The position numbers were made by a program, and so were the translations under genes. Of a stretch of DNA of 64,000 nucleotides, positions 11,160 through 23,219 are shown one piece after another. Within the stretch, counting starts at the first letter, position 1. Every line of letters starts with the position of its first letter. The stretch is from positions 20,634,803 through 20,698,802 of the forward strand of contig CM028339.1 in NCBI GenBank assembly GCA_016647705.1. Direction: 5' to 3'. The DNA is from Eucommia ulmoides (taxonomy: Eukaryota > Streptophyta > Magnoliopsida > Garryales > Eucommiaceae). A model generated the notes under the pieces. The model saw nothing but the letters and a program-made list of their open reading frames with translations. It was not told the DNA's origin and made no database searches.

Positions 11160-12470
11160 AAATATCCTAGGGTAATTTGTGTCTAAAAATAGCCTAATTA
11201 GCCCCTATCATGGCAAGGCCATTAAAGCCATTAAATGTAACATGAAATGTATCAATAAATGGCAATAAATTGGGCATTGAATGTAGCCTTAAATGAATTA
11301 TTAAATGGTTAGATTTTGATCATCGTGACAAAATCTTCATGATCACCTACAAGATACTATTGCCTAAGTCTTTCTAGTATTAAATGACCTTAAATGGTCA
11401 TTAAATAACCAATTAAAATAGGCTGACTATGCTTGCGCACTCACCAATGCACATGCATGCCTTTACCTATAAAAGGCAGCATGTTTTCATTAGGAACAAA
11501 GTTTTTCCGAACCACTTCTCTCTCTGAGTTCGAATTCCTCTTTCGGGTCTCTTGATCTCTTAAGTTTTCTACCTCATAAACACACATAAATTCTAGTAAA
11601 AAAACTGTTGAAAGGTGTTCATGACACTTCTTCAAGAGCAACCAAGCAAAGAGGAATAAGAGATTAAAGAAGGAGAAGAAAGAATAAACACTTAGGGAAA
11701 GAGCAATCCCCCAAGTTATGTAAGTTTTTCTTAAACTTCTCTTTGTATTTTGTTCATTTGTTATTTTTGATTTGTTTGTACATATTGTTCTTTGGTTGTT
11801 TTGAGTGTCTTAGGTCTTGTACATTGTGTATATACTCTTGTTTTTTGTGTCAAACACAATAAGAACATATGCTATATGCATAGTATCTTTGGCCTTTGTC
11901 AAGAAGAATGAAACCAAACTCAATGAACTTAAAATAAATTAACGATTATGAACTACTGACTATGGACAACTAACTACTAACAACTAACCTTTACTTTTCT
12001 TGCTCTACGCTTTTCCGGGCTAATCTAGATCACGGCCTAGCCTTACGTTTCAGGCTGCGGACTGACACCATAATATATATAAGCCTAGATCATGGACTGG
12101 TCCACGTCTCAGATTGTGAACTAACACCCTTTATATATTATTATATCTAGACCCTTATGGCTAAATGGTGGAATAAAGAGAGGTTCACTAATCCTTCAGG
12201 GATAAGTGTGTGTCTTTTTCAGAAATGTTTTCTCATTCTTAGTTATGAGTAGATTTGACACTTATATTCTATATTTTCTTCTCCTTGGGATTAATAAAAA
12301 TAAACCTTATCATTAAATTTGTCTAAGCAAGTAAGATCGGTTTGAGTATTCTTAACAAAATTAAATGTACATATCACTAACCATTTGGGTCATGTCTTCT
12401 TACTTTATCTAAAAATAAATAAAAATGGTTTGGAGTTTTCAAATAAGAAATTTAGCGGTGACATATCCCT
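11160..12470 (+). promoter_or_regulatory. Promoter-like segment (TATA and leader), owner unknown
   Basis: A TATA box (CCTATAAAAGGCAGC, TATAAAAG at 11468-11475) is followed by a CT-rich leader-like stretch and a donor-like GTAAGT near 11719. An acceptor-like TTTTTCAG lies near 12219. There is no supported coding exon. An imperfect repeat (CTAGATCA..GCCTAG / GCCTAGATCATGGACTGG) sits near 12025-12130. It may be an unclassified LTR or a lost gene's 5' end. The open run on the minus strand at 11441-11641 is not convincing. Confidence 0.3.
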
Positions 12471-12471
12471 T

Positions 12472-12960
12472 ATTCAAATCGCCCCAGGTTGTTGATAATT
12501 ACAGCGCTTATTTTTTATTACTCAAACCAAATGTCAGATCTAACTTCCATCCTGCCAAATATCAGATCTAACTTCCAGCAGCCTTATAAGTGAGTCAACT
12601 TGAATTTTAAACATATTATTTCCTTGTAGAAATCGTGGATTTATATTATATTTAACTTTTGCAATTTACTACAAACGCATTGTTCTATATTCACTACATT
12701 ACATGACTTGAACATTTGACATTTACCAAATATAAATATATATTATTTCCTTGTAGAAATCGTGGATTTATATTATATTTAACTTTTGCAATTTACTACA
12801 AAAGCATTGTTCTATGTACACTACATTACATGACTTGAACATGACTTGAACATTTGACATTTACCAAATATATATATATATATATTGACTTCAACCTTTG
12901 AACAGGTATATTGACGTCAACCTTTGACATTTATCAAAAATTACATTATTTAGATCAATT
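12472..12960 (+). repeat. Direct repeat copy 1 with internal 128-bp tandem duplication
   Basis: Starts near TCAAATCGCCCC and includes two units (12612-12739 and 12740-12868) beginning ATATTATTTCCTTG. A diverged copy of the whole block lies at 14825-15060. It is non-coding and very AT-rich. Confidence 0.7.
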
Positions 12961-14825
12961 TAACATATTACCCGCAGAATTTTCGATTTTCACATTTGTA
13001 CTACATTGAACATCCAACTTTGGTACTTTTGTAATTTTTCACATCGTGTTCAATTCAACATACTATTTTTAAATAATGTAATTATATATATAAAATTCAT
13101 CTAAATAAGATATTTAATATAATATTACGTTCATAATTTTTTCATCAAAATTTCATATTCGTGTTGGATTTAAAATGATAGTTGCAGAATTTTTAATTTT
13201 CACATTCATATTACATGTAATATGCTAATTCAGAATTTTCGTAATTCTTCACATTATATTGAATTCAACTTGATAATTTTTTTTTTATAATTTAATTATA
13301 TATTTAGATTTGTCTGAATAAAATCTTCAAAATAATATCATGTTTATTTTTTTCCATAAAAAATTCACATTCGTATTATATTCAACATAAGTTTCACGTT
13401 TGTATTACATTAAATACAAAATGCATCATCGTGTTAAATTCAACATGATGATAAATCAGATAGAAAAATATATATAAATGAATGTTATTTTGAAACCAAT
13501 GACTATTTCGATCACAAATCTATAATCAAATCAAGTAAACCATATATAAAAAAATTTATCGTTATTTTAAAAATATAAATATGGTTTAATTTTAATTTGG
13601 CAATTGTTCCTAATCCTATGAGTAAATTGTGGAAGGGCAATATCGTCCGTATTTAGTTTGTGGATTTTGAATTTAGGACTATCCAGTAACACAATTTTAG
13701 AAATTCAAAATTATTTGGTTCAATTAGAAATGTGTAAGATAATTCAATAAATTCCTAATAAGACCATTTCATCATTTTCTCTATTTTTATGGGAAAAAGG
13801 AATGAGTAGTGTTAGAATCATCAATTTAGGTTAATAGTTATATTATAAATAATAAATTTATAAATTAAATTATGAAAAATACAAGAATAAAAGGTGAATG
13901 TCAAAATGTTGAGGGAAGTCGTGGCCAATTTTGGCTGTAATGACTTGCGAAGCCTCTTATGAGATCACTTTATATATGTTATATGTTAACAGTTAAACGT
14001 TTTATCTCTTACCTAATTATGAACGTGGATAGCGTGATGTTTCCAATACAGGTACAATATAAAAAACCGATTAATTTTTTTCTTAAAAAAAGAATATAAA
14101 TACGTCTATAATACAACAATATATTATTATTATTACGGGTACAATATAAGAACACGATTAATTTTTAAAAAAAATAAAATTATATAAATACGTCTACAAT
14201 ACGACAATATATTACTATTATTATTATAAAAAATTTATGATTGTCTATATTATTTATAATACAACAAATTTTATAAATAAATTGTTATATAAAAATAAAA
14301 AATACATAAATGAAAAAAAAGGTATACTAACACTACAAAAAACTTTTAAATTATCAACCAAATCATATCAATAAGTTAATTGAAACACATTCAAATAAAC
14401 CTTAAGAATATTTTTCATTGTTTCATCAAGTTCGACAATAAAATAATAAAACTACACAATCAAATTTAATAAAAAAATATAAAAAAAATAAACTACATTA
14501 GAGGAGCATCTTTACTCGAATGGAACATTGATATGTCTTCTAATCATCGGATTCGCTTCCAATATATCAGATACACCTCCGACATCTAAATATTTTTCTT
14601 CTACAAGATACATGGAGAATACATATCAATTCATAAAGTGTTATGTCCGACAAGTGTGTCCATATATTCGATATGAGTACGACAAACATAAGAGGAATAT
14701 ATGTGGTTCCTTATCTGTAAGCAATGCATAAATATGTCCATTTTCGTTATGAAAATAAATATAAATTAAAATAACTATCAATTCACGAGTTTGTTGCGCC
14801 AATGCGAGAACACGTCGATCTCTAA
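12960..14825. other. AT-rich sequence, no feature recognised
   Basis: Sequence rich in A/T runs with recurring short phrases such as CACATTCGTATTA and AATTTTTC, and two related lines near 14050 and 14140 (GGTACAATATAA). An open run at 14528-14731 has biased low-complexity composition and no recognisable domain. I see no gene. Confidence 0.5.
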
Positions 14826-15060
14826 CTCAAATCGCACCATGTTGTTGATAATTATTGCCCATGTTTTTTAATACTCCTACCAAATATCAGATCTAAATTC
14901 CAGCAGCCTTATTTTAATCATATTATTTCATTCCAAGGATTTATATTATATTTAAGTTTAGCAATTTAGTATACAAAAGCATTATTCTATAGACACTACA
15001 TTCTATGACGTGAACCTTTGACATTTACCAAAATTTACAATATTTAGATCAATGCAAAAA
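14825..15060 (+). repeat. Direct repeat copy 2 (diverged)
   Basis: Shares with 12472-12960 the order TCAAATCGC, GTTGTTGATAATTA, ATATCAGATCTAA, CCAGCAGCCTTAT, ATTATTTC, GGATTTATATTATATTTAA and TTTGACATTTACCAAA. The spacing between copies is about 2.35 kb. It could be the ends of a decayed element. Confidence 0.6.
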
Positions 15061-15904
15061 AAAATCCACTATTTATATTACACATATATTGACTTAAACG
15101 GTTGACATTGATCAAAATTTGAAATATTTAGATCAATTCTAAAAAAACATCCATGTATTATAGGTATATTGATTGTCATTCTTCGAATTCTCTCTTTAGG
15201 AATAAATACTTGATCCGGTCAAACCAGACTCTTCAAAAAAATTTGGTCAATATTCTAAACAATTCACTAGGTATATTACAGATATATTACTTTAAAATAA
15301 GGATAATTTACAGATATTAGAGGTAAATAAGGATAATTTACCAATATTAGAGGTAAATAAGGTAAACTTTAATAAATTAGAATGAATTAATGACAAATGT
15401 GGATAGAAATTTCATTCCTTTGAAACAAACACCTACAACAACTGAAAGCTCAAGAGGACATCAGCGTTGCGTTTGCCAAATACCTTCCAACGAAAAAATA
15501 AGTTATATGGTCTAGGATTATAGAAAATTTAGTTCATGTATTCATCAAAGTCTATTTTCATATTTGTACCTATACCTACGCGTAACCTCATTATTTCTTG
15601 TTTTATCAATAATATGGCTCAAGTTGGCCACGTGATGAACTTCCAACTATGTTCACATATCCATACTACTTCAACTAGTTTGGAGTGGCTATCGTGGGTT
15701 GAACATAAGAATCTTGCTTGGATCGCTTACTTCTCTAGCCCACCTAGACGTTCAATGGACGGCCAGTGCTAACTTCTTATTGGATTAGTTCTTCCGGGCC
15801 GGACAATCCTACGAAGGGTTTATGGGGCCATTAGGTCAAATTGGGATGGGCTACTCCACTTACTTCCCATCTGACCCCAACACCGGCCGATCCATAACAT
15901 TCTT
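15060..15904. other. Unassigned sequence left of the Tat element
   Basis: AT-rich to about 15500, then of higher GC. A plus-strand open run at 15536-15772 encodes a Trp-rich stretch including SLEWLSWVEHKNLAW that I do not recognise. The following 15775-15900 is GC-rich and may be the outer part of the Tat 5' LTR. No gene is supported. Confidence 0.4.
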
Positions 15905-16472
15905 AATAATCAAGAGTTTAGTGGGAGAGAATTTCACCCCTATCAATAACTACTAATATTGGAGAAACTACTGCCCACGATTAATAGAGCTTTGAAAGCC
16001 TTGATAGGTTAGCTCATGATAAGTGACCCGATACATGAATAGAGGAAGGCCCTATAAAGAGCCCAATCGAGGATAAATAAAATCCATAGTGGAAGGCCAA
16101 TTGAAGGTACAACACAAGAACCCCACGACCCCCACACATGAGGAATATCACAACTGACCAATCGTTCATAAGCGAGGTTAACTCAAAATCCCATGCAAAT
16201 AGGAGAAGATCGTGAAGAGGGCGATCTCACCAACAAAATGACCCAAATTGAGAAGTCTATATAACGGGAAGATATCAACATATTATTTTAACCCTCAAGT
16301 ACTTGATCTCTCACTCAAAAATAGGCTAACTTATTCTCACGCTGGAGGGTCTTTGGTCAACACCACAATAGTGTCCCTTTGAGCTAATCGGTTTTGCACG
16401 TTATAGTAGTAGGTTGTGAAGGTATTTGGCACGTGGTAAATCTTCTGTATGTGTTATAGATTTTTGACAACA
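15905..16472 (+). repeat. 5' LTR (part) of the Tat element
   Basis: Ends TTTTTGACAACA at 16472, just before a TGGCGCC primer site. Segment 16040-16380 aligns with 36680-36999. The left limit is approximate because the 3' LTR fragment starts differently and this copy has deletions near 16010. Confidence 0.65.
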
Positions 16473-16475
16473 CCA

Positions 16476-16495
16476 TTTGGCGCCATCTGTGGGAA
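16476..16495 (+). other. Primer binding site of the Tat element
   Basis: TTTGGCGCCATCTGTGGGAA lies 3 bp after the LTR end. The TGGCGCC core and the downstream TCTGTGGGAA are common in plant Tat-like elements. I do not assign the tRNA. Confidence 0.6.
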
Positions 16496-16869
16496 GATTA
16501 AACAAAAAGCATATCGTCACAATGAAGAGGTAATTACGAGTAAGAGGAGCAGGTTTGAACCAAAGAAACAACATTTCGTCACCGCTCAGTGCTGAAGTTC
16601 CTATAGAAACGTCAGAAGAAGTTAATGCTGATCCTCCACTAGTGGGGTAAACGATTGATTCGCGGATCGATGCTCTAACGGGAAAAATATCACAAATAAT
16701 AGGTGTAATCATGTGGATGGCATAGCAGATCACCAACAACGCACAACAACCCCTTCTTGTTAACAACGGTTTGGGAGAAGAAGCGGAATCCCCAAAATCT
16801 CTGGAACCAATATCATATGCATAACAAGTTATCCAAGAAGATCCCAGCTATCACCCAGCAGAAAGAATA

Positions 16870-17907
16870 ATGCTCAGCTGGATTGAGACTAATGATTCTT
16901 ATCAGCAACCCAGAAATAGGGAGGAGAGAGAACTACCCCTAGATGAACTGGAGATGCTTCTGAAAGGAATTGAGATATCGTTCACCTCTGACATATTAGA
17001 GGTGCCATTCTCAGATAAGTTTAACCCGACAAGTTCAAAAAAATACAATGGAAAGATAGACCTGATTGACCATATTCACTAATTCAGACATGTCATGGCG
17101 CTGTATGGAGTGGGCAACTCTGTATTGTACAGAGCTTTTACAACTATTTTGAAATAACCTTCTTTGGAATGGTTGCACAAGTTGTCTCCTAATTCCATCT
17201 CATCATTTACGGACTTCGGGAAATAATTCATTAGTTGCTTCATAACTTGCCAAAGGTTGATGAAGGGACTCGATTACCTGCTAGCTCTACGACAAGAAAA
17301 AAGAAGAGTCCTTGTGCTAGTACATGAACCACTTCAACGAAAAACTATTGTGTAATTAGGATTATAACACAAATCTCGTAATAAATATGTTTACTTCAGG
17401 GTTGCGCCATGGACGAATCCTAGACTTTCTCACCAAGCACAATCCAAAGAGTATGACCGAACTAATACAAAGGACCAAACCCCACATAAAGCTAGAGAAG
17501 AAAGGGTATCATCCGAAGATAACCCTAGGCAAAGTGAGAAAGACAACAGTGGAACAAAGAGTAGTAGTTCAGACATGTAGAAAGATCGTTCAAGGAGCTC
17601 AGGATCGAGACCGGATGCACGTCAGGAACCAAACCTTTTAGGAGTATGGATGCGAATTTCCAGAATTCTGCATGAAATCCGTTCATCCAATGTAGTTTAG
17701 TGGCCACCCAAGATCCATGCAAAGTCCAATAGGAAGAACAAGGCAAAATATTTTGAATTTCACAAGGATTATGGCTATGACACAAATGACTGCTAGGATA
17801 TTAAAAAGGAGATTAAGTGATTAATTGACATGGGTTAGTTGCATAGCTATTTGCAGGAGCGAACAAGGGATAGAAAGAGGTCCAAAAGTGAAAGCCATCA
17901 TAAAAAC
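16870..17907 (+). pseudogene. Tat gag remnant
   Basis: Opens with MLSWIETNDSYQQPRNREER, then FTSDILEVPFSDKFNP, KYNGKIDLIDHI and FRHVMALYGV, the usual start of Tat-type gag (P.P..FK.P....Y.G..DP.DH...F...M.L.G). After indels the C-terminal region reads KYFEFHKDYGYDTNDC, DIKKEI and LIDMG, matching the nucleocapsid-side segment KYCRFHRDHGHDTEDC of this lineage. It continues after the K insertion at 18986 (HHKNRDKE). At least three in-frame stops and two frameshifts make it non-functional. Confidence 0.8.
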
Positions 17908-18230
17908 TGTAATACCCGGGAAATTTATTTTTTTGAAAACATTATTTTATATAAATATAATATTTTTGGAATTGTTTGGGCAAATTTAGGGTATAAATAA
18001 TATTTCATGATTTTTGGGAACGGAATGTTAATTTTAAATGGATTTTTAAGTTTTGGGACTATTATGTTATTTAAAATATATTTTTTAGAATTTTAGGATA
18101 TAATTAATATTTTCTATATTTTAAGGGGGATATTTGTATAAATAATAAAATAATATATATATGTTGTCTTCATATAATGAAGACAACACATATTAAGTAA
18201 ACGTATATATATTTATATGATTACACGTGT

Positions 18231-18301
<71 letters not shown>

Positions 18302-18985
18302 AAAGTAATCATCAGAATGATGGAAATGGAGACAGGCATTATATAAGGTTGCATATAAGGTTAAGGTTGATAGGGGTGATAATTACAGGATATTACGTTA
18401 AATGTTTTTATTCGAAAAATATATTTTGGTTCGAATCTCATCTTCAGATTTCAAGTAGAATTTCTAACTCTTTTAACATATGTATTTAATTTTTTGATTG
18501 TGTAAATTACGTTATTATTGTTGTTGAATTTTAACTGTTAAATTTCATGAAATAATTATGACTATGTGAAAATTATGTCAATATGTTTTATTTATCGTGT
18601 TAATTAAATGCTCATATTAGGGGGTTGAAGTTCTACTGAGCGTTGGCTCACAACCCCACATTTTTTACTTGTAGGGCCAACGAGAGTGAGGCGACGCCAG
18701 GAATTTGTAGTGGAATTTCCATTTAAAAATTGTAATAGTTGTATTTATTATTCTCCATTGTAAAATCAAATCGATAAATCGATAAGTTAAAAATTCGATA
18801 ATTAAAATTATCGCTGCCGGATTGTAAATTAAAATATTTTTATAAAATGAATTATTAATTACTTGTCGCCGATGCATTTTAAATTTTTTTGAATTTTATA
18901 GAATAAAATTTTGGTCAATCGACTTTAATATTTATTTTCCAATAGTAGAAACCGTGTAATGGCACTAGGAAACCGGGTCATCACA
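17908..18985 (+). mobile_element. Solo LTR K (gypsy-like)
   Basis: 1078-bp unit with ends TGTAATACCCGGG...GGGTCATCACA, flanked by 5-bp duplications AAAAC at 17903-17907 and 18986-18990. Removing it and one repeat rejoins the Tat gag frame (SHHKNRDKE). It contains (TAA)n and (TGA)n microsatellites at about 18236-18300, and GTTGGCTCACAACCCC, typical of Ty3/gypsy LTRs. Orientation is inferred only from TG...CA and is not certain. Confidence 0.8.
18236..18300 (+). repeat. (TAA)n(TGA)n microsatellite
   Basis: A run of TAA repeats passes directly into a run of TGA repeats inside solo LTR K. Confidence 0.95.
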
Positions 18986-19760
18986 AAAACCGTGATAAAG
19001 AGAGTAAAGAAAATGGTCCCAACATTAATCGTGAAGTTATTTACATGATAAACACTGTTGGACCTGCCACTGGAGAAACCAACCACAAATAGAAGAGGAA
19101 AATCCATGAAGCAGCGTTGGAATGCAATTACGGAGAAGAAATGTCGGTAACTATGAAACCAGGGCCGGTCATTATGTTCACTGATGAAGATTGCAAGGAA
19201 ATAGTGCATCTGCACGAAGACGATTTGGTCATAACACTCTAGATCTCCATTTTCGAAGTAAGGAGAACCTTGATTGATACGGGCAGTTCTGCCAACATCA
19301 TTTTTGTGAACACACTGAAACGAATGGGGGTGCCCAGCTCTCCCAAAGGGAAGATCACCTTATTAGTTATGGTAAATAAGGAAGAGAATGGGTACACCAA
19401 GGCCACAGGGTTCATGAATGGACTTTACATCCTCATATAATGCGATATTGGGATAACCATAGCTACATGCAATGGGAGTCATAGCATCTACATTCCTCCA
19501 ATGCATCAAATAAGCAAAAGATGGCGCAGTAGCGGTTGTACATGGAGACTAGGTGGCATCCAGGAAGTGTTTCGTAATATCTATGAAGGGGAGGAAGAAG
19601 ACCAAATAGCAATTAAAGCTGAAGCAGAAAGAAGCTCCATCAAACAGCTTAGCTTAGGAGATAGATGACTTCAGAGAGCACCCAGTGTTCTCCAACCGAC
19701 TGAGAAAGTACAAGGAATAACCTTCGAGGAAAGAGCGAAGAAGTTGATGATATGCACATC
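18986..19760 (+). pseudogene. Tat gag end and aspartic protease remnant
   Basis: After the K insertion the frame reads NREVIYMINTVGP, then MKPGPVIMFTDEDCKEIV and LHEDDLVITL. The protease active site LIDTGSSANIIF follows near 19272-19308, with DTG intact. This order (VINTI.GG, ITF.D.D, LPH.DALVI, VLIDTGSSADI) is that of Tat-lineage gag-pol. The following sequence (SSPKGKITL, ATGFMNGLY) is degenerate and passes to KKLMICTS at 19745-19760, where element D interrupts the codon series. Confidence 0.8.
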
Positions 19761-21348
19761 TGATAGGTGTAATCTACCTATATATTTTCAAATCGATTTT
19801 GTTAAGTTTTAGAATCGTTTTTATAGTATTTTATTATGTTTTAATTAGTTTTTATTCTTTTTGTATAAATCAGTTGTGTGGGGTAAAAAAGTATGAAAAT
19901 AGAGCATAAACGATCAGATCGAACCAAGAACGGTGGAAAAACAAGCACGAGGGCAAAATTTTGAAAACTAGCCCATCTTCTAAGCAATGAAAATGCAGAG
20001 AGGGCCTAAATCTGCTGGAAGCTCACCGTTTAGGCGGTGAAACTATAGGATGGTCACCAAATCCACCGCTGTCTTCACCGCAGCGGCAATCAACGAATCG
20101 ACATACCCACTGCCTAGGCGGTGACCTCTGCACAGTTTAGATATTTTTTTGGATATTTTTGAGATTTTAGCCTATAAAATCCCCTCTCCTCTCTCATTTT
20201 TGGCCTCTCTTGCATGCTACCACCCTTGGGCTATACTTAGGGTTGGGTGGAGGAGTTTTAGAGGGAGAGCTCACATCCCGAAAGAGAACAAGACGGCGGA
20301 GCGACCGTTGAACGGTTCTTAGCGACAAATCTTCGGACTAGGCTAAGTTCTTCGATTTCTTCCTTTATTTCTTTAACTTAGGAATTTGTGAGCATGTTTA
20401 GCTCGTTCTTTATTGTAAATACGGTTATGGCCGTTAGTTAAACATGGATTGTGTAGGGATTAACAATATATTTATAAATATGTGATTTGTATGATTTCGA
20501 TGTTGCATTTATGTTTGTTCTTTGATGTTTGATTGTGTTTATAGTATTGTTATGTTTATTATGCTTACATAGATATATAGAGAATTCGGGGTTTGACACT
20601 CGAAAGAGATAACCTCGGATTCGGACTAGGATAAACACAATGCGACGATCCAATAACACGAGAGGGAGTTGGATTATAGGCAATCGATGATGTTGAGGCA
20701 AGACTCATGTGACCTAGGGTCGTTAAGATTTTGAGGGAGACTTATTCATTGACACGAAGTCTCGTATTCCCTCGTCTTACACTCGGGAGAAGTGGTGAGG
20801 GAGTTTACGAACTAAGATTATCGATAGGGTAAACACAACGCAATAATCCAATAACCCGGGAGGAAGTTGGATTGTGTGCAATCAATAACATTGGGGAGAG
20901 ACTCACGTGACCTAGGGTCGTTAATACATTGAAGGGGACTTCTTCGTTGACACGAAGTCATATATTCCCCCGTCTCACACTTGGGAGAGGTGGCCGGAGA
21001 GTTTACGAACTAAGATTGTCAAATAGGTTGAACACCGTAAACGTAAGTCAAATGAGATCGAACATGTATTTGTAAACCAAGTTAATCCCTAGACAAATAT
21101 TTCCCCTAAAACATCTCATTATATTAGTATAGATAATTTAGTTAATTAGTTTACTTTAATATAAATTTTATACATTCTTTTTAGCCTAGATAAAGTTAGG
21201 TCGTGACAATTACGGTACTCGAGAATAATGACAACCAATCCCTATGGATATGATACCTGATCTTAAAAGATCCATCATACTAAAACTTTGACCTTGTACA
21301 CTTGCGAGTAGTCAATACGCAAGCGTGTAACAAAACGCTCGCCGTACA
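19761..21348 (+). repeat. 5' LTR of element D with internal tandem duplication
   Basis: 1588 bp, TGATAGGTGTAATC...CCGTACA. Two copies of a roughly 190-bp block lie at about 20635-20825 and 20826-21020. Each holds AAACACAA, GGGAG...GTTGGATT, GACTCA.GTGACCTAGGGTCG and GACTT...CACGAAGTC. The GC motif here is of the CCTAGG type (GCCTAGGCGGTGA near 20112). Confidence 0.85.
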
Positions 21349-21354
21349 AGTTTT

Positions 21355-21372
21355 TAGCGCCGTTGCCGGGGA
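21355..21372 (+). other. tRNA-Asp primer binding site of element D
   Basis: TAGCGCCGTTGCCGGGGA matches the complement of the 3' end of plant tRNA-Asp (TGGCGCCGTTGCCGGGGA) at 17 of 18 positions. It lies 6 bp after the LTR. Best-preserved copy in the window. Confidence 0.85.
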
Positions 21373-21494
21373 TTGTGTTTTTTCATTATTATTGATATTG
21401 TGAGTAAATAACCCAATTTTACTTTAGGCATTTCTTTTATATATAATTTTTGTTTTGTAGTTTTGTTTTTAATTCTTATGCACGATACTTGGCG

Positions 21495-21666
21495 ATATTA
21501 GATCAACAGGTATTGGTGCATTCCTTTCAACAGGATTCCGAGCCGTTTTATTGTGCGTGGCCACACAGATAAGCCGGTGAGTCGTGTCGTTAAAAGATTG
21601 AGCCGAACAAAGCGAAACCTCACCAAGCTTGAGGGCATTCTGAATATGTTAGGCCGAGGACATTAA
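21495..21666 (+). pseudogene. Collapsed gag remnant of element D (172 bp)
   Basis: Keeps the first codons of the family gag (LDQQVLVHSFQQDSEPFYCAW, with ATA in place of the start) and then jumps to the C-terminal end before the TAA at 21664. About 815 bp of gag are missing compared with element C. Element G has the same 172-bp remnant, so the deletion is shared by a subfamily rather than private. No protein is expected from it. Confidence 0.8.
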
Positions 21667-21735
21667 ACCACCAGCTTCTTAGGAGGCAACCCAAGGTCCA
21701 AAATAAATTAAATCCATCTCATCCAACTTTGATTC

Positions 21736-21758
21736 GGAGGCGAGATTCTCTCGCCTCC
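21736..21758 (+). other. Conserved post-gag inverted repeat (element D)
   Basis: GGAGGCGAGA, loop TTC, TCTCGCCTCC: a perfect 10-bp stem. A second stem lies upstream in CTTAGGAGGCAACCCAAGG. It is retained here although the gag itself has been deleted. Confidence 0.65.
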
Positions 21759-22581
21759 CAGGTACGTGTTCTAAACCCCCTTCATCAACATGTTTTAATT
21801 TCCTATATGTTGAGTTGGATGATTAGGCCGCTGAGAACACTGTCTGTATTAAGTTCGGAAGTGATGTGTAGTATTTAGTATTGTTAGTTTATGTTATTTT
21901 ATTTTTACCGTATTGCATGTTTGTTTAATTTAGAATGTTCTTGTGTTGTTGTTGTTGCATGCTGAGTTTTGCGTTCATCTGGACCATTACCCGATGATGA
22001 TATTACCCCCTGATTGTTTTTGAGGATAAGGGTAATACCCATGCATGTGTGTGTGCTTGACAATGTGTTTTGGTGAAAATTATTGTAGATCCTAATTTGC
22101 ATGAGCACATAGACTCAATGTATTTCTATTCAATTGATTTGAGGACGATTATCGATTAGCCAAACTCGTGACGAATTAAGGATTCTAGAACCTGATTGAG
22201 GGGAAGCTTGAAGCAAAATCCTAGGCAAGGTAGTTCAGGAGACGTGATTTAGGCATTCGTTTTTATCGCTTGAGCCTTTTTAGCGTACCATGTAACATGT
22301 TTATCCCTCGTTACCCTGTCGAAGCCTTAATGCCGTTCCAATTCTGAGCACATTAATAAATACCCTAGCCAATTGATCTTTTTCCAAACCTCTATCTCTT
22401 AACCAAAGGCACATTTGAGTAAATCAAGTTAGCAGTTGCAAATGCTTCTTGATGTGAGCGGTTGGGTTTAGAGAAAACTTTAGATTGATTCGGTATTTGA
22501 GTACTCACTTGTCATTTTTCGTTCGTTTTAACCACACCCGTGAAATCAAATCATAATTATCGAATAAGTTTGGGGGTGTGG

Positions 22582-22629
<48 letters not shown>
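22582..22629 (+). repeat. (TA)n microsatellite
   Basis: About 24 TA dinucleotides in the 3' non-coding region of element D. Element F has a shorter AT run at the equivalent place (about 32926-32951). Confidence 0.95.
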
Positions 22630-22633
<4 letters not shown>

Positions 22634-23219
22634 TTTTGTTTCTTTTTTACAAGTGAATACATCGGTCTAAAATGTTTGTTTAGAATTGTTTCCAATTTAT
22701 CTATGGGGGTTCGAGAGTGAATGTGTTAAACGTTGGCCTTGGGTAACGTTAAGTTAATAATGTTAACCCGTTTTCTATTTCAAATTACCCTTGGCCAAAT
22801 ATTCCATAACCGAACCAAGTCCTTCTAATCTCTATGAACTACTCAACCTACATTAGTGGAGAGTGGACCCCAATTCGGCATATGGAAATCCTAGTCCTAT
22901 ACGGTCTAAGTCATGAATTTCATTGGTGGATAATCCAATCCGGTCGTTATATACCTATCTTATTGAGTCTTGCACAAACACGTTTACAGGATCTAGAGTG
23001 GAGTTCACCATTATTGTATGTCGAAATTCTAGAATATCACATGATATGTTTTACCGCCTAAACTCGATATAACTGGCTGTTGTTGAGGGAAAAATGACTT
23101 GGTCGGTAGAAGGATTCAAAACTCACATTTTGTTATGTTTAGATTGTTTTTAGGTTGTTTGTTATTTAATTTAGTGGTGTTTGTCATTTTAGTGTGAGTG
23201 TTTTGCTCGAGGACTAGCA

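Larger units (their letters stand above)
19761..23219 (+). mobile_element. TR-GAG element D (short-gag subfamily), no 3' LTR
   Basis: 3459-bp plus-strand element: 5' LTR 19761-21348, primer site 21355-21372, collapsed gag 21495-21666, hairpin 21736-21758, 3' non-coding region with (TA)n, ending GAGGACTAGCA where related elements continue through the polypurine tract into the 3' LTR. ACATC flanks both ends (19756-19760 and 23220-23224). Removing D and one repeat restores the Tat frame KLMICTSLSQTEEEEIRRLL. The whole 3' LTR is therefore missing although the outer target repeat remains. Confidence 0.88.

Noticed and set aside
15536..15772. 78-residue Trp-rich open frame
   Set aside because: No recognised homology, no supporting splice or promoter structure, and it borders probable LTR sequence; kept only as unassigned.
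16401..16766. 121-residue minus-strand open frame
   Set aside because: Antisense to the Tat LTR end, primer site and leader; no recognisable domain.
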